A DNA stretch of 64,000 nucleotides, from positions 332,882-396,881 of the forward strand of contig NZ_VFRQ01000005.1 of assembly GCF_006385705.1 (NCBI RefSeq), written 5' to 3'. The translations under genes were made by a program, and so were the position numbers. Numbering within the stretch: position 1 is the stretch's first letter; the number at the start of each line of letters is the position of its first letter. The notes beneath the pieces were generated by a model. The model was not told where the DNA came from, did not search any database, and saw only the letters and a program-made list of their open reading frames with translations. Positions 34,280-43,498 of the stretch are shown here, one piece after another. The DNA comes from Pontibacter mangrovi (GTDB lineage: Bacteria; Bacteroidota; Bacteroidia; Cytophagales; Hymenobacteraceae).

Positions 34280-37200
34280 TTAGCTACACCCCAAACTATT
34301 GCCACAGTTCAGGCATTTGTAGCAAGTGCCGGAGCGGATGGTGATGTGGCCGCAGACGTTGCAGATCGGGGCGTCGCCCATCATGCTGGCCAGCACCTGT
34401 TGCGTTTGCTCCATCAACACGGTGCGGCTCTGGGAGACTACTTTGTAGCTCTTGCCGTTGCTTGCTGGGGCTGCCGCAGGCTCCGCTACAGGTGGCGCAG
34501 GCAAGGGAACACTTTGACTAACCTCTGGCTCCTCCGGCTTCACATGCACCAGGTCGGTGCGGTTCAGGTACTCATAGGCCAGCAAGCGGAACACGTAATC
34601 AAACACCGAAGTGGCCGATTTAATATTGGGGTGCTCCACGCGGCCGGCTGGCTCGAAGCGGGTAAAGGTAAAGCGGTTCACAAACTCCTCCAGCGGCACG
34701 CCATACTGCAGCCCCAGCGACACCGAAATGGCAAAGCAATTGAGCATGGACCGGAACGAGGCGCCCTCCTTATACATATCTATAAACAACTCGCCCAACG
34801 ACCCGTCCGGGTACTCGCCGGTGCGGATGTAAACCGTGTGGCCGTCGATCTTAGCCTTCTGCGTGAAACCGTTGCGCTTGTCGGGTAGTTTGCGGCGCTC
34901 CACCATGCGCACCAGTTCCTGTCTAAAACCCTCGTTCGCCGAGTCGGCAAGTATGGATTGAGCAGCTTTCAGGATTTGCTCGGCGTTATACTTTTCGTCG
35001 GCGGTGGCGGCAGCAGTAGTTTCCTCAGGCTCGTCCTTCTCTTCGGATTGGGTGCTTTTGGAAGTGAGCGGCTGCGAAAGTTTGCTGCCGTCGCGGTAAA
35101 TAGAACAGGCTTTCAACCCCAGTTCCCACGACAGTTCATAGCATCGCGCCACGTCCTCCACGCTCACCTCGTTGGGCAGGTTAATTGTTTTAGAGATAGC
35201 CCCGGAAATAAACGGCTGCACCGCCGCCATCATGTAAATATGTCCTTCGGCTTTGATGAACCGGGTGCCCTTGCTGCCGCAGCGGTTGGCGCAGTCGAAT
35301 ACCGGGTAGTGCTCCGGTTTTAAGTATGGCGCGCCTTCCACGGTCATGGTGCCGCACACGTAGCTGTTGGCCTCATCAATCTGGCGTGCCGTAAAGCCCA
35401 GCGCCTGCAGCAAATTAAAATCAGGGCTGTTATACTTTGTAGCTGTGTAGCCCAATCTTTCCAGGCAATCGGTGCCCAAGGTATAAGCGCTGAACAGCGA
35501 GCTTACGTCATAAGCCTTCGGCAGGGCCGCTTCCAGTTGTGCGATCTCTTGTGGTAGAAAACCTTTTTGCAGCAATGTTTCCGGGTTGATGTGCGGCGCA
35601 CCTTCAAAAGTGCCGTAGCCTTTGGCATAGTTCACGATCGCCTCGCGCTCCTGCAAAGTATAACCCAGCTTCTGCAGCGCCACCGGTATAGACTGGTTGA
35701 TGATCTTGAAATAGCCGCCTCCGGATAGCTTTTTATACTTTACCAGCGCATAGTCCGGCTCCACGCCAGTGGTATCGCAGTCCATCAGCAAGCCAATGGT
35801 TCCGGTTGGCGCGATTACAGAAGCCTGCGCGTTGCGGTAGCCATGCATTTCGCCTTGTGCCAGCGCCTTATCCCATGCATCTTGTGCGGCTTTCAACAGT
35901 GGTTTCGGGCACAGCTCCTGATCCAGCCCGATAGGTTTTATACTTAGGCTTTCATACTTACCGGCCTCGTTGTAGGTGGCGTGGCGGTGGTTGCGGATCA
36001 CGCGCAACATACTTACGCGGTTCGGCTCATACTTGGCAAAGGCACCCAGCGTAGCGGCCATCTCGGCAGAGGTTTTATAAGCGATGCCCGTCATGAGCGA
36101 GGTGATGCCGGCGGCCATAGCACGGGCAGCGTCGCTGTCGTAGGGCAGGCCCTGCACCATCAGCAAAGCACCCAGGTTGGCATAGCCCAGGCCTATCGTT
36201 CGGTAATCGTAAGAGCGTTGCGCCACAATTTCGGAAGGGAACTGCGCCATCAAAACGGATATCTCCAGCACCACCGTCCAGAGGCGGCAAGCGTGCTCAA
36301 AGGCAGCCACATCAAACTCCTGCTTCTCCGCATCAAAAAAGCGCATCAGGTTGAGCGAGGCCAGGTTGCAGGCGGTGTTGTCCAGGAACATGTACTCGGA
36401 ACAAGGGTTAGACCCTCGTATCGGACCTTCGGCAGGGGAGGTGTGCCACTCGTTTATAGTGGTGTCGAACTGCACGCCGGGGTCGGCGCAGGCCCAAGCG
36501 GCCTCGGCTACCTGCTGCCATAGTTTGCGGGCAGGTATGGATTTGAGGACGCTGCCGTCGGTGCGGGCGGTCAGGTGCCAATCTCCGTCAGCATGCAAAG
36601 CGTCAAAAAAGTTGTTCGGCACGCGCACCGAGTTGTTGGAGTTCTGTCCCGAAACGGTCTGGTAGGCTTCGCCCTCAAAATCGCCAGCGTAACCGGCCGC
36701 AATCAGCGCCGCCACCTTTTTCTCCTCGTCCTTTTTCCAGTTGATGAACTCTTCAATCTCCGGGTGGTCCAGGTCGAGGCTTACCATTTTGGCTGCCCGG
36801 CGCGTAGTGCCGCCTGATTTAATGGCCCCAGCCGCGCGGTCGCTCACCTTCAGGAAAGACATGAGACCTGAAGAGCTGCCGCCCCCCGAGAGCGGCTCGT
36901 TCCGGCCTCGGATGTTGGAGAAGTTGGTGCCCACGCCAGAGCCATACTTAAAGATGCGCGCCTCCTGCACCAGTAGATCCATAATTCCGCCTTTCTTGGC
37001 CAGGTCGTCCTCCACCGAAAGTATGAAACAGGCATGCGGCTGCGGGTGCTCAAACGCCGTGTCTGACTCGCGCAGCTCACCGGTGCCGGGATCCACGTAA
37101 AAGTGCCCCTGCGACTTTCCTTTTATCCCATAAGATTCATACAGGCCCGTGTTGAACCACTGCGGCGAGTTGGGCGCGGCATACTGGCCCAGCAACATAT

Positions 37201-37567
37201 ACACCAGCTCCTCATAAAATACCTGCGCATCAGCCTCCTTTTTAAAATAGCCATACTTCAGGCCCCATTTCTGCCAGCAGTTCACCAGTCGGTGCACCAC
37301 CTGCTTTACCGATTTCTCGGAGCCGGTGCTGCCGTCGGGTTGCGGCACGCCGGCGCGGCGCAGGTATTTCTGGGCCAATATGTCGGTGGCGATCTGCGAC
37401 CATTGCGCCGGCACCTCTACGTCCTGCAGCTCGGCCACCACGTCGCCGGTGGGGTTGCGGATGGTGGAGGAGCGGAGCTCGTAGCGGAACTGGTCGTAAG
37501 CGCTTTGCCCGGCTTGGGTAAAGTGGCGGGAGAAGGAGAGGCCGGGGCGTGTGTCAGGTTTTTTCAT
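34280..37567 (-). CDS. nrdJ: Adenosylcobalamin-dependent (class II) ribonucleotide reductase
   Basis: 1095 residues; makes deoxyribonucleotides by cobalamin radical chemistry, independent of oxygen. The catalytic barrel shows [45 protein letters not shown] and [31 protein letters not shown]; a TSCPD-type module ([18 protein letters not shown]) and a C-terminal four-cysteine ribbon ([21 protein letters not shown]) follow. Length and layout match the large B12-dependent NrdJ of Bacteroidota. It diverges from ric; a perfect operator lies 95 bp upstream, so it may share NO/low-oxygen control, which would suit an oxygen-independent RNR. The inhibition of class I RNR by NO gives a physiological reason. 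Confidence 0.96.
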   Translation of the reverse strand: MKKPDTRPGLSFSRHFTQAGQSAYDQFRYELRSSTIRNPTGDVVAELQDVEVPAQWSQIATDILAQKYLRRAGVPQPDGSTGSEKSVKQVVHRLVNCWQKWGLKYGYFKKEADAQVFYEELVYMLLGQYAAPNSPQWFNTGLYESYGIKGKSQGHFYVDPGTGELRESDTAFEHPQPHACFILSVEDDLAKKGGIMDLLVQEARIFKYGSGVGTNFSNIRGRNEPLSGGGSSSGLMSFLKVSDRAAGAIKSGGTTRRAAKMVSLDLDHPEIEEFINWKKDEEKKVAALIAAGYAGDFEGEAYQTVSGQNSNNSVRVPNNFFDALHADGDWHLTARTDGSVLKSIPARKLWQQVAEAAWACADPGVQFDTTINEWHTSPAEGPIRGSNPCSEYMFLDNTACNLASLNLMRFFDAEKQEFDVAAFEHACRLWTVVLEISVLMAQFPSEIVAQRSYDYRTIGLGYANLGALLMVQGLPYDSDAARAMAAGITSLMTGIAYKTSAEMAATLGAFAKYEPNRVSMLRVIRNHRHATYNEAGKYESLSIKPIGLDQELCPKPLLKAAQDAWDKALAQGEMHGYRNAQASVIAPTGTIGLLMDCDTTGVEPDYALVKYKKLSGGGYFKIINQSIPVALQKLGYTLQEREAIVNYAKGYGTFEGAPHINPETLLQKGFLPQEIAQLEAALPKAYDVSSLFSAYTLGTDCLERLGYTATKYNSPDFNLLQALGFTARQIDEANSYVCGTMTVEGAPYLKPEHYPVFDCANRCGSKGTRFIKAEGHIYMMAAVQPFISGAISKTINLPNEVSVEDVARCYELSWELGLKACSIYRDGSKLSQPLTSKSTQSEEKDEPEETTAAATADEKYNAEQILKAAQSILADSANEGFRQELVRMVERRKLPDKRNGFTQKAKIDGHTVYIRTGEYPDGSLGELFIDMYKEGASFRSMLNCFAISVSLGLQYGVPLEEFVNRFTFTRFEPAGRVEHPNIKSATSVFDYVFRLLAYEYLNRTDLVHVKPEEPEVSQSVPLPAPPVAEPAAAPASNGKSYKVVSQSRTVLMEQTQQVLASMMGDAPICNVCGHITIRSGTCYKCLNCGNSLGCS

Positions 37568-37661
37568 AAAAGGTTAGCGGTTAAAGGATGAGGGGATATA
37601 TCTATATAGTTGCAAGCTATGTTTTCCTCAAAAGCCGGGGGATGAGCAAGGTCACCGGCTG

Positions 37662-37679
37662 AAATGACATCGGTCATTT
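37662..37679. promoter_or_regulatory. Crp/Fnr-type operator between nrdJ and ric
   Basis: AAATGAC-ATCG-GTCATTT is an 18-bp perfect palindrome with 7-bp arms and the TGA-N6-TCA core. Its centre (37670.5) is 29.5 bp before a -7-like box facing ric, and about 100 bp before the nrdJ start on the other strand. Confidence 0.7.
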
Positions 37680-37699
37680 TCATGGCCTATACTTTAAAT

Positions 37700-37707
37700 T
37701 ATACTTG
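37700..37707 (+). promoter_or_regulatory. Probable -7 box of ric
   Basis: TATACTTG has one mismatch to TAnnTTTG and keeps exactly the 29.5-bp spacing to the operator centre seen at two other promoters. It would give a leader of nearly 200 nt. Closer alternatives (TACCTTTA at 37828 and 37863) cannot be excluded; the word TATACTT is also very common in this genome, which lowers confidence. Confidence 0.4.
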
Positions 37708-37908
37708 CATATAAGATTTAAGTAACTGGAAACCATGTTTATATAAGTTGTTTAGCGAGGTTTTCAGGAGGATGTATTTACAACTATAACCTGGGATAAA
37801 GATAGGACGTAAAATAAAATAATAAAATACCTTTAACTCTTTTGTTTTAAAATTACCTCACATACCTTTACCCCGGAGATTGATTAAAAGACCAAATAAT
37901 TATCTAAA

Positions 37909-38868
37909 ATGGAAACTACACAGACAATAGAAACCCTCGACGTAACGGTGCTGGAGCCACGCATGAAGCACCCTACCATTTTCCAGTGGTTCGACAACCT
38001 GAAAGGCGGCGAGGCCTTCATCATCCATAACGACCACGACCCAAAACCGCTGTACTACCAGCTGCTGGGCGAGCGCGGAAACGTGTTTAAGTGGGAGTAC
38101 CTGGAGCAAGGTCCGGAAGTATGGGAAGTGAGAATCTCTAAGCTGACGCCGGAAGAAGGGGATACCGTGGGCAAACTGGTAGCCAGGGATTACCGAAAGG
38201 CGCAGGTGTTCAAGAAATATGGCATCGACTTCTGCTGTGGCGGCAAGAAATCGGTGAAACAGGTGTGCGCTGAGAAAGGCATCAGCCAGGACGAACTGGA
38301 GGCAGAACTTATTGCCATGGACGAGGCCGAGAAGGCACGCGATGCCGAGTATGATAAGTGGGAGCTGGGCTTTCTGGCCGATTACATCGTGAACATGCAC
38401 CACAAGTATGTGCGGGAGGCGATACCGGCGCTGTACGAGTATACTACCAAAATTGCCCGCGTGCACGGCAGCCGCCACCCGGAGCTGCTGGAGGTGGTGA
38501 AGCACTTCACAAATGTGGCCAACGAGCTGGAGTCGCACATGCCGAAAGAGGAGCGCGTGCTGTTCCCCTACATCAAGCAACTGGAAGAGGCCAAGAAAAG
38601 CGGCGTGAAAATGGAACCGGCCGGTTTTGGCTCTATCCAGAACCCGATCAACATGATGGAGATGGAGCACGAGAGCGCCGGTGGTGAGCTGGAGAAAATC
38701 CGGGAGCTGACCAATGGCTACACACTGCCAGCCGACGCCTGCGCCACCTACACCGTTGCCTTTAAGAAACTGAAGGAGTTTGAAGATGACCTTTTCCGCC
38801 ACATCCACCTGGAGAACAACATCCTGTTCCCGAAAGCTGTGGAGCTGGAGAAGGAAGTGTTGAAGTAG
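37909..38868 (+). CDS. ric: Iron-sulfur cluster repair di-iron protein Ric with N-terminal DUF2249
   Basis: 319 residues. An N-terminal DUF2249 module (about 1-80, HPTIFQWFDNLKGGEAFIIHNDHDPKPLYYQL) is fused to the Ric/ScdA DUF542 domain with YGIDFCCGGKKSVKQVC, and a hemerythrin-like di-iron domain follows (YIVNMHHKYVREAIP, KHFTNVANELESHMPKEERVLFPYI, MMEMEHESAGGELEKI, FRHIHLENNILFP). Ric proteins repair [Fe-S] clusters damaged by NO or oxidants. It leads the Fe-S/NO run and is preceded by the operator at 37662-37679. A CCCCTCC repeat separates it from the next gene. Confidence 0.95.
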   Translation: METTQTIETLDVTVLEPRMKHPTIFQWFDNLKGGEAFIIHNDHDPKPLYYQLLGERGNVFKWEYLEQGPEVWEVRISKLTPEEGDTVGKLVARDYRKAQVFKKYGIDFCCGGKKSVKQVCAEKGISQDELEAELIAMDEAEKARDAEYDKWELGFLADYIVNMHHKYVREAIPALYEYTTKIARVHGSRHPELLEVVKHFTNVANELESHMPKEERVLFPYIKQLEEAKKSGVKMEPAGFGSIQNPINMMEMEHESAGGELEKIRELTNGYTLPADACATYTVAFKKLKEFEDDLFRHIHLENNILFPKAVELEKEVLK

Positions 38869-38871
38869 AAA

Positions 38872-38958
38872 ACCCCACCCCAGCCCTCCCCTAAAAACAG
38901 GGTAGGGTGCTAAGAAAAATTCCCCCTCCTGTTTTTAGGAGGGGGTTAGGGGGAGGTT
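38872..38958. repeat. CCCCTCC-type inverted repeat (ric-hemerythrin gap)
   Basis: CCCCACCCCAGCCCTCCCC with CCTAAAAACAGGGTAGGG on the left faces CCCCCTCCTGTTTTTAGGAG and GGGGTTAGGGGGAGG on the right. The inner CTCCTGTTTTTAGGAG and CTAAAAACAGG words recur between nadA and nadB. Confidence 0.75.
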
Positions 38959-38979
38959 AAACCAATAATACCCACGATC

Positions 38980-39483
38980 ATGAAAAAGACGATCGCACCG
39001 CAGAAGAGAGATAAAAGCCTTGTTCCACTTTCCAGAGAGCACCACTTTGGGTTGCTGTTTGCCTGGAAACTGCGCCAGGGGCTGAAGAACGGAACCAACC
39101 TGGAAGTGATGCGCAGCTACGTGCGCTACTTCTGGAACAACATCCTGAAAGAACATTGCCAGGAGGAGGAGTGGCTGCTGGAGCGGCTGCTGCCAAGTGA
39201 TGACACGCAACGCGCAAGGCTGCAGGAAGAGCACAAACTGATTGAGGCGCTGGTGGAGCTGATAGAGGACGGCTGCCCGATGAACAAAGATCTGTTTAAG
39301 GTGCTGGACCAGGACCTGGTGGACCATATCCGCTGGGAGGAACGCGAGTTGTTTCCGTACCTGCAGGCCGTGGCGCACTCCGATGACCTGGAGCTGGCCG
39401 GGGAACTGCTGGCGCACAAGCACGACCCGCGCGTGGATGCGTTTACGCCGGAGTTCTGGATAGCCAAACCTAAAAGCGAATAG
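38980..39483 (+). CDS. Hemerythrin-domain protein
   Basis: 167 residues, all-helical. Carboxylate/histidine pairs in order fit a di-iron hemerythrin-like bundle: LSREHHFGLLFAWKL, LKEHCQEEEWLLERLL, LQEEHKLIEALVEL, VDHIRWEERELFPYLQ. The C-terminus (LLAHKHDPRVDAFTPEFW) is typical of a Bacteroidota hemerythrin family found beside ric. It probably binds O2 or NO, or stores iron for repair. It is followed after 2 bp by the DUF2249 protein, so the two are co-translated. Confidence 0.88.
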   Translation: MKKTIAPQKRDKSLVPLSREHHFGLLFAWKLRQGLKNGTNLEVMRSYVRYFWNNILKEHCQEEEWLLERLLPSDDTQRARLQEEHKLIEALVELIEDGCPMNKDLFKVLDQDLVDHIRWEERELFPYLQAVAHSDDLELAGELLAHKHDPRVDAFTPEFWIAKPKSE

Positions 39484-39485
39484 CC

Positions 39486-40298
39486 ATGCAGATAGCGGCC
39501 AACACCAAGATCTCAGCGCTGATAAAGGAAAATCCCGCTGCCATAGAGGCCATTGCCAGTATAAACAAGCACTTTGAGAAGCTGCGCAACCCGCTGCTGC
39601 GCAAGGTGCTGGCCTCCAGGGTAACCATCGCCGACGCGGCCCGCATTGGCGGTTGCGAAGTAGAGCGGTTCTATGAGAAACTGGAGCCGCTGGGCTTTAC
39701 CGTGAGCAATATCACCAAAACCGAAAAGGCCATGCCTGAACCAACTATAGTTGCCTCTGAGATGCCCGCCGCGCTGGCGAAGCTGAACGTGATCACGCTG
39801 GATGTGTGCGAGGATATCGCCACCGGCAACGATCCGTTCCTGAAGATTATGGATGCCGTGGACAGGATAGAGGATACTAGCGCACTGCTGATCATTAATA
39901 CCTTTGAACCTACGCCGCTCATCGCCATCCTTAAAAAGAAAGGCTATAGTTACTTTACTGATGTCAAGTCGCCGGAGCTGGTGCATACTTACTTTTGGCA
40001 GGAGAGCGCTGCGGAAACGAAGGCAGAAGAAAGTATAAAACCTGCCGGCAACAGCTTTGAAGATGCCTTGGCCAGGTTTGCCGGCAAGGTAAAGCGCGTG
40101 GACGTGCGCCACCTGGAAATGCCGCAGCCCATGATAATCATACTGGGTGAGCTGGAATACTTACCGGCCGGAGAGGCGCTGTACGTGGCGCACAAGCGGG
40201 TGCCGCAGTTCCTGTTGCCGCAACTGGAGGAGCGCGGCTTTGAGGTGGCCATTAATGAGGTTGGCCCGAACGAAGTATACTTATTAATCTATAAATAA
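39486..40298 (+). CDS. DUF1858-DUF2249 multidomain protein
   Basis: 270 residues, cytoplasmic. The N-terminus (NTKISALIKENPAAIEAIASINKHFEKLRNP) is DUF1858-like. Two DUF2249 modules follow (about 100-165, LNVITLDVCEDIATGNDPFLKIMDAVDRI ... FEPTPLIAILKKKGYSYFTD; and about 205-270, VKRVDVRHLEMPQPMIIILGELEYLPAGEALYVAHKRVPQFL). The first has the usual HD/HE region changed to ENT-F type. DUF2249 modules are SirA/TusA-like folds, and the same module is at the N-terminus of Ric here. A partner role in Fe-S or NO handling is inferred from context. Confidence 0.82.
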   Translation: MQIAANTKISALIKENPAAIEAIASINKHFEKLRNPLLRKVLASRVTIADAARIGGCEVERFYEKLEPLGFTVSNITKTEKAMPEPTIVASEMPAALAKLNVITLDVCEDIATGNDPFLKIMDAVDRIEDTSALLIINTFEPTPLIAILKKKGYSYFTDVKSPELVHTYFWQESAAETKAEESIKPAGNSFEDALARFAGKVKRVDVRHLEMPQPMIIILGELEYLPAGEALYVAHKRVPQFLLPQLEERGFEVAINEVGPNEVYLLIYK

Positions 40299-40307
40299 AA
40301 AATTACC

Positions 40308-41624
40308 ATGAGCGCTGCCACTACATCTAACTCGCCGGGCAAATGGGTTGTGCTGCCGCACTACGCGTTTGCTGCCCTGGCATTTGTGGCCCTGAGCGTA
40401 CTGTTGCTTTTCTCCACCGATGCCTTCAGCGGCCACTACTTCCATCCCAAACTGCTGACCCTGACGCACGTTGCCGCGCTTGGCTGGGCCACTATGCTCA
40501 TTTTCGGGGCGCTGTACCAGCTGCTGCCGGTGGTGCTGGAGTGCAAACTTTACTCTGAGAAACTGGCCACGGCTGCCTTCGGATTTCTGGGCATTGGTAC
40601 CATACTTCTGGGCTGGAGCTTCTGGCATTTTGAGCTGGGCTGGGTACTGCATGTGGCGGCCTGCAGCCTGGTCATCTCCTTTACACTTTTCAATATAAAC
40701 GTGGTGCAAACGGCCCGCAAAGCACCGAAGTGGACTATAGAGTCTGATTTTATCGTTACCTCGGCTATCTGGCTGCTGGTAACCGGGCTGGTGGGGCTTC
40801 TGATGGCGGTAAATTTTACGATGCCTTTTCTGCCCGTAGAGCACACGCATTACCTGAAGCTGCACGCGCACATTGGCATGGCCGGCTGGTTTTTGCTGCT
40901 GATAATCGGGGTAGGGTCTAAGCTGATCCCGATGTTTTTGCTGGCGCACCACGAGGATACCAAAAAACTCAACTGGTCTTACAACCTCATCAATGCGGGG
41001 CTGATCCTGTTTATATTGGATCACCTGCTGTTTCATACGTCGCTGCTGCCTGTGTATGCGGTGCTGGTTATAGCTGGGGTGGCGCTCTTCTTATTATACC
41101 TGCGCGATGCCGCTAAAACACGCCAGCGCCAGGACCTGGACCTGGACCTGGGCATGAAACAGACGTTTGTGTCGCTGGCCCTGCTCCTGTTGCCGCTTGT
41201 ACTGGTACTGGTGGTGAGTAGCAAACTGGAGCTGCCGCAATTGTTGCTGTCGTCTGTTTACCTGGTGTATGGCATCTCGGTTTTCTTCGGGTTTATCTCG
41301 GCGCTTATCTTGGGGCAAACGTTTAAAACACTGCCCTTCATCGTCTGGATGCACGCTTACGAGGGCTATGTCGGCCGCTTTAAAACGCCGCTCCCCAAAG
41401 ACCTATACAGCCATACCATACTGCGCTGGCAAAACATCAGCTACCTACTTGGGTTTATACTTTTAGTGGCGGGTGTGCTGCTCCGCAGCGAGCAACTTAT
41501 ATTGGGCGGGGCCATTGGGTTTACCATCACCTCGCTGCTATACACGGCCAACGTGTTCCATCTGCTGCTGCATAAAGTTCACGACTTAAAACCTTTTACC
41601 TATGGAAACGCAAAAGCTGCCTGA
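40308..41624 (+). CDS. CcoN-like polytopic membrane protein (heme-copper-like, no catalytic subunit partners)
   Basis: 438 residues with about 12 transmembrane helices. Histidine-bearing helices resemble heme sites of cbb3 oxidase/NOR subunit I: HPKLLTLTHVAALGWATMLIFGALYQLLPVV and HYLKLHAHIGMAGWFLLLIIGVGSKLIPMF, then AHHEDTKKLNWSYN. The canonical CuB set of a full oxidase is not evident. Homologs sit beside ric and hemerythrin genes in Bacteroidota and are often labelled cytochrome oxidase subunit I or NnrS-like. It starts 9 bp after the DUF2249 gene and overlaps the DUF59 gene by 23 bp. A role in NO sensing, reduction or heme protection is inferred. Confidence 0.7.
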   Translation: MSAATTSNSPGKWVVLPHYAFAALAFVALSVLLLFSTDAFSGHYFHPKLLTLTHVAALGWATMLIFGALYQLLPVVLECKLYSEKLATAAFGFLGIGTILLGWSFWHFELGWVLHVAACSLVISFTLFNINVVQTARKAPKWTIESDFIVTSAIWLLVTGLVGLLMAVNFTMPFLPVEHTHYLKLHAHIGMAGWFLLLIIGVGSKLIPMFLLAHHEDTKKLNWSYNLINAGLILFILDHLLFHTSLLPVYAVLVIAGVALFLLYLRDAAKTRQRQDLDLDLGMKQTFVSLALLLLPLVLVLVVSSKLELPQLLLSSVYLVYGISVFFGFISALILGQTFKTLPFIVWMHAYEGYVGRFKTPLPKDLYSHTILRWQNISYLLGFILLVAGVLLRSEQLILGGAIGFTITSLLYTANVFHLLLHKVHDLKPFTYGNAKAA

Positions 41625-41928
41625 GGATTTCGGCCAGGAGGTTTTCGAGACCCTGAAGTATATCATCGACCCGGAAGTGGGCATAAACATCGTTGATTTG
41701 GGGCTGGTATATGAGGTGAGCCTTAGCGAAGAGGGCGAGTTGACCGTAGACCTGACCCTGACCACGCCGGGCTGCCCCATGAGTGGAACTATAAAAACGG
41801 CTACGGAGCAAATACTTCTAAAGCGCTTCCCGAGCCTCAACGTAAAAATTAACCTGGTATGGTCGCCGCCGTGGAGCACCGACATGATTACCGAAGAAGG
41901 TATGCGGCAGTTGGAAGGGAAGGTGTAA
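41602..41928 (+). CDS. DUF59/MIP18-family metal-sulfur cluster assembly factor
   Basis: 108 residues, nearly a single DUF59 domain: EVFETLKYIIDPEVGINIVDLGLVYEVSL, then VDLTLTTPGCPMSGTI with the conserved cysteine, and VNLVWSPPWSTDMITEEGMR-type end. The family (SufT, PaaD, MIP18) helps mature [Fe-S] proteins. It overlaps the CcoN-like gene by 23 bp and precedes the Rrf2 regulator by 40 bp, supporting an Fe-S biogenesis/repair function for the operon. Confidence 0.93.
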   Translation: METQKLPEDFGQEVFETLKYIIDPEVGINIVDLGLVYEVSLSEEGELTVDLTLTTPGCPMSGTIKTATEQILLKRFPSLNVKINLVWSPPWSTDMITEEGMRQLEGKV

Positions 41929-41968
41929 CTTGCGGCCGTGTTAGTGTTAGACGAACAGAGAATTACAG

Positions 41969-42421
41969 ATGCTATTATCTAAAACAACAGAATATGCCCT
42001 GCGCGCCATTGTGTACATCGCCCTGAACGATGCACAGGGGCTAAAAGTGGGGATAAAAGATATTGCCAAAGAGCTGGAACTGCCGGCGCACTTTATGGGC
42101 AAGATCCTGCAGGACCTGGTGCGCAAAGGCGTGATCTCCTCTATGAAAGGCCCGGGCGGCGGATTTTTCCTGCACAGGCAGGCCAGCGACATCAGCATTT
42201 TGGAGGTCGTGCGCACCATTGATGGGCTGGAGGCCTTCCGCAAGTGTGGCATGGGCATGAAACAATGCTCCGACACGCACCCCTGCCCGCTGCACGACGA
42301 TATCAAGGCGTACCGGGATCAAATGCTGAAGGTGTTCAGTTCCAAAACCATACAGACGCTGGTGGATGGCATCAACTCCGGCAATTATTTCATCACAAAC
42401 CTGCACGAAGTGGAATCATAA
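41969..42421 (+). CDS. Rrf2-family transcriptional regulator with three-cysteine motif
   Basis: 150 residues. The winged helix starts MLLSKTTEYALRAIVYIAL, with recognition segment LPAHFMGKILQDLVRKGVISSMKGPGGGF. The effector region carries KCGMGMKQCSDTHPCPLH, the three-cysteine spacing that binds an [Fe-S] cluster in IscR/NsrR-type members. It is the only transcription factor in the region and lies inside the Fe-S repair run, 30 bp before nadA. Whether it senses NO (NsrR-like) or cluster status (IscR-like) cannot be told. It does not match the Crp/Fnr-type operators found nearby, so a second regulator is expected elsewhere. Confidence 0.92.
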   Translation: MLLSKTTEYALRAIVYIALNDAQGLKVGIKDIAKELELPAHFMGKILQDLVRKGVISSMKGPGGGFFLHRQASDISILEVVRTIDGLEAFRKCGMGMKQCSDTHPCPLHDDIKAYRDQMLKVFSSKTIQTLVDGINSGNYFITNLHEVES

Positions 42422-42451
42422 ACGATCATCCTGCTAATCTAACGTAACACA

Positions 42452-43498
42452 ATGCTTACTACCCCAACCAAAGGCGCGTTTCTGCAGAAACTTGGCGCCA
42501 TGAATCCTGCTGCCTTTTCTGAACAAGAAGAAGCTGAAATGCTGGCTGCCGTGGAAGAGATACGGGAGCTGAAGCGCCAGAAAAACGCCGTTATCCTGTC
42601 GCACTTTTACATGCCTGCTGAGCTGCAGGTAAAGCACGAAGACGGTGGCATCGCCGACTTTGTGGGCGACTCGCTTGGCCTGAGCGCGGCGGCCAAAAAC
42701 GTGGAAGCGGATAACATCATCTTCTGCGGCGTGAAGTTTATGGCCGAGACCGCCAAGATCCTGAACCCAGCCAAACAGGTGCTGCTGCCCAGCTTTGACG
42801 CCGGTTGCTCGCTGGCCGAAAGTATAACCGGGGCCGATGTGCGCCAACTGAAGGCACAGTACCCGGGTGTGCCGGTGGTGGCCTACATCAACACCTACGC
42901 CGAAACCAAGGCCGAAGCCGACATCTGCTGCACTTCCCGCAACGCCCTGGATATTGCCCGCTCGCTGGGCTGCGATAAACTCATCTTTTTGCCCGACCTC
43001 TTCATGGGCCGCAACCTGCAAACCAAAATAAAAGCTGAGACAGGCAAAGAACTTATACTTTGGGAAGGCAAATGCGAGGTGCACGAGCAATTTACGCCGC
43101 AGCGCATCAACGGCCTGAAGCTGATGTACCCTGAGGCGCAGGTGCTGGTGCACTGGGAGGTGCCCGACAATACCGTAGCTGACGCCCTGACAGGAGCCGG
43201 TGGCGTGGTAGGCAGCACCTCCGACATTATCCGTTTTGTAGGCGAGAGCCAAAACCGCCAGTTTATACTTGGCTCTGAGTGTGATTTAGGCGCTACGCTG
43301 CGCGGCATGTATCCGGAGAAGGAATTCATCGTGCCCTGCATTAAGTGTCCGCACATGAAGCGGATAACGATACAGAACACACTGGAGGCTCTGCGAGCAA
43401 TCGGTACTGAAAAAGAGAGCCTGTTCCAAATAAGGCTGGAGAAGGAAATCATGAAGCGGGCCCTGGCTCCGATAGAAAGAATGCTGGCTTTTTCTTGA
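42452..43498 (+). CDS. nadA: Quinolinate synthase
   Basis: 348 residues; condenses iminoaspartate with DHAP to quinolinate using a [4Fe-4S] cluster. NAVILSHFYMPAELQ, VGDSLGLSAAAKNVEADNIIFCGVKFMAETAKILNP, CEVHEQF and the CPHMKRITIQNTLEAL end give the family and the three cluster cysteines (in FCGV, SECD, and CIKCPHM). It starts 30 bp after the Rrf2 gene and so appears to be the last gene of the Fe-S/NO run. As a cluster enzyme sensitive to oxidants it may benefit from this linkage. nadB follows after a 309-bp repeat-filled gap. Confidence 0.97.
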   Translation: MLTTPTKGAFLQKLGAMNPAAFSEQEEAEMLAAVEEIRELKRQKNAVILSHFYMPAELQVKHEDGGIADFVGDSLGLSAAAKNVEADNIIFCGVKFMAETAKILNPAKQVLLPSFDAGCSLAESITGADVRQLKAQYPGVPVVAYINTYAETKAEADICCTSRNALDIARSLGCDKLIFLPDLFMGRNLQTKIKAETGKELILWEGKCEVHEQFTPQRINGLKLMYPEAQVLVHWEVPDNTVADALTGAGGVVGSTSDIIRFVGESQNRQFILGSECDLGATLRGMYPEKEFIVPCIKCPHMKRITIQNTLEALRAIGTEKESLFQIRLEKEIMKRALAPIERMLAFS

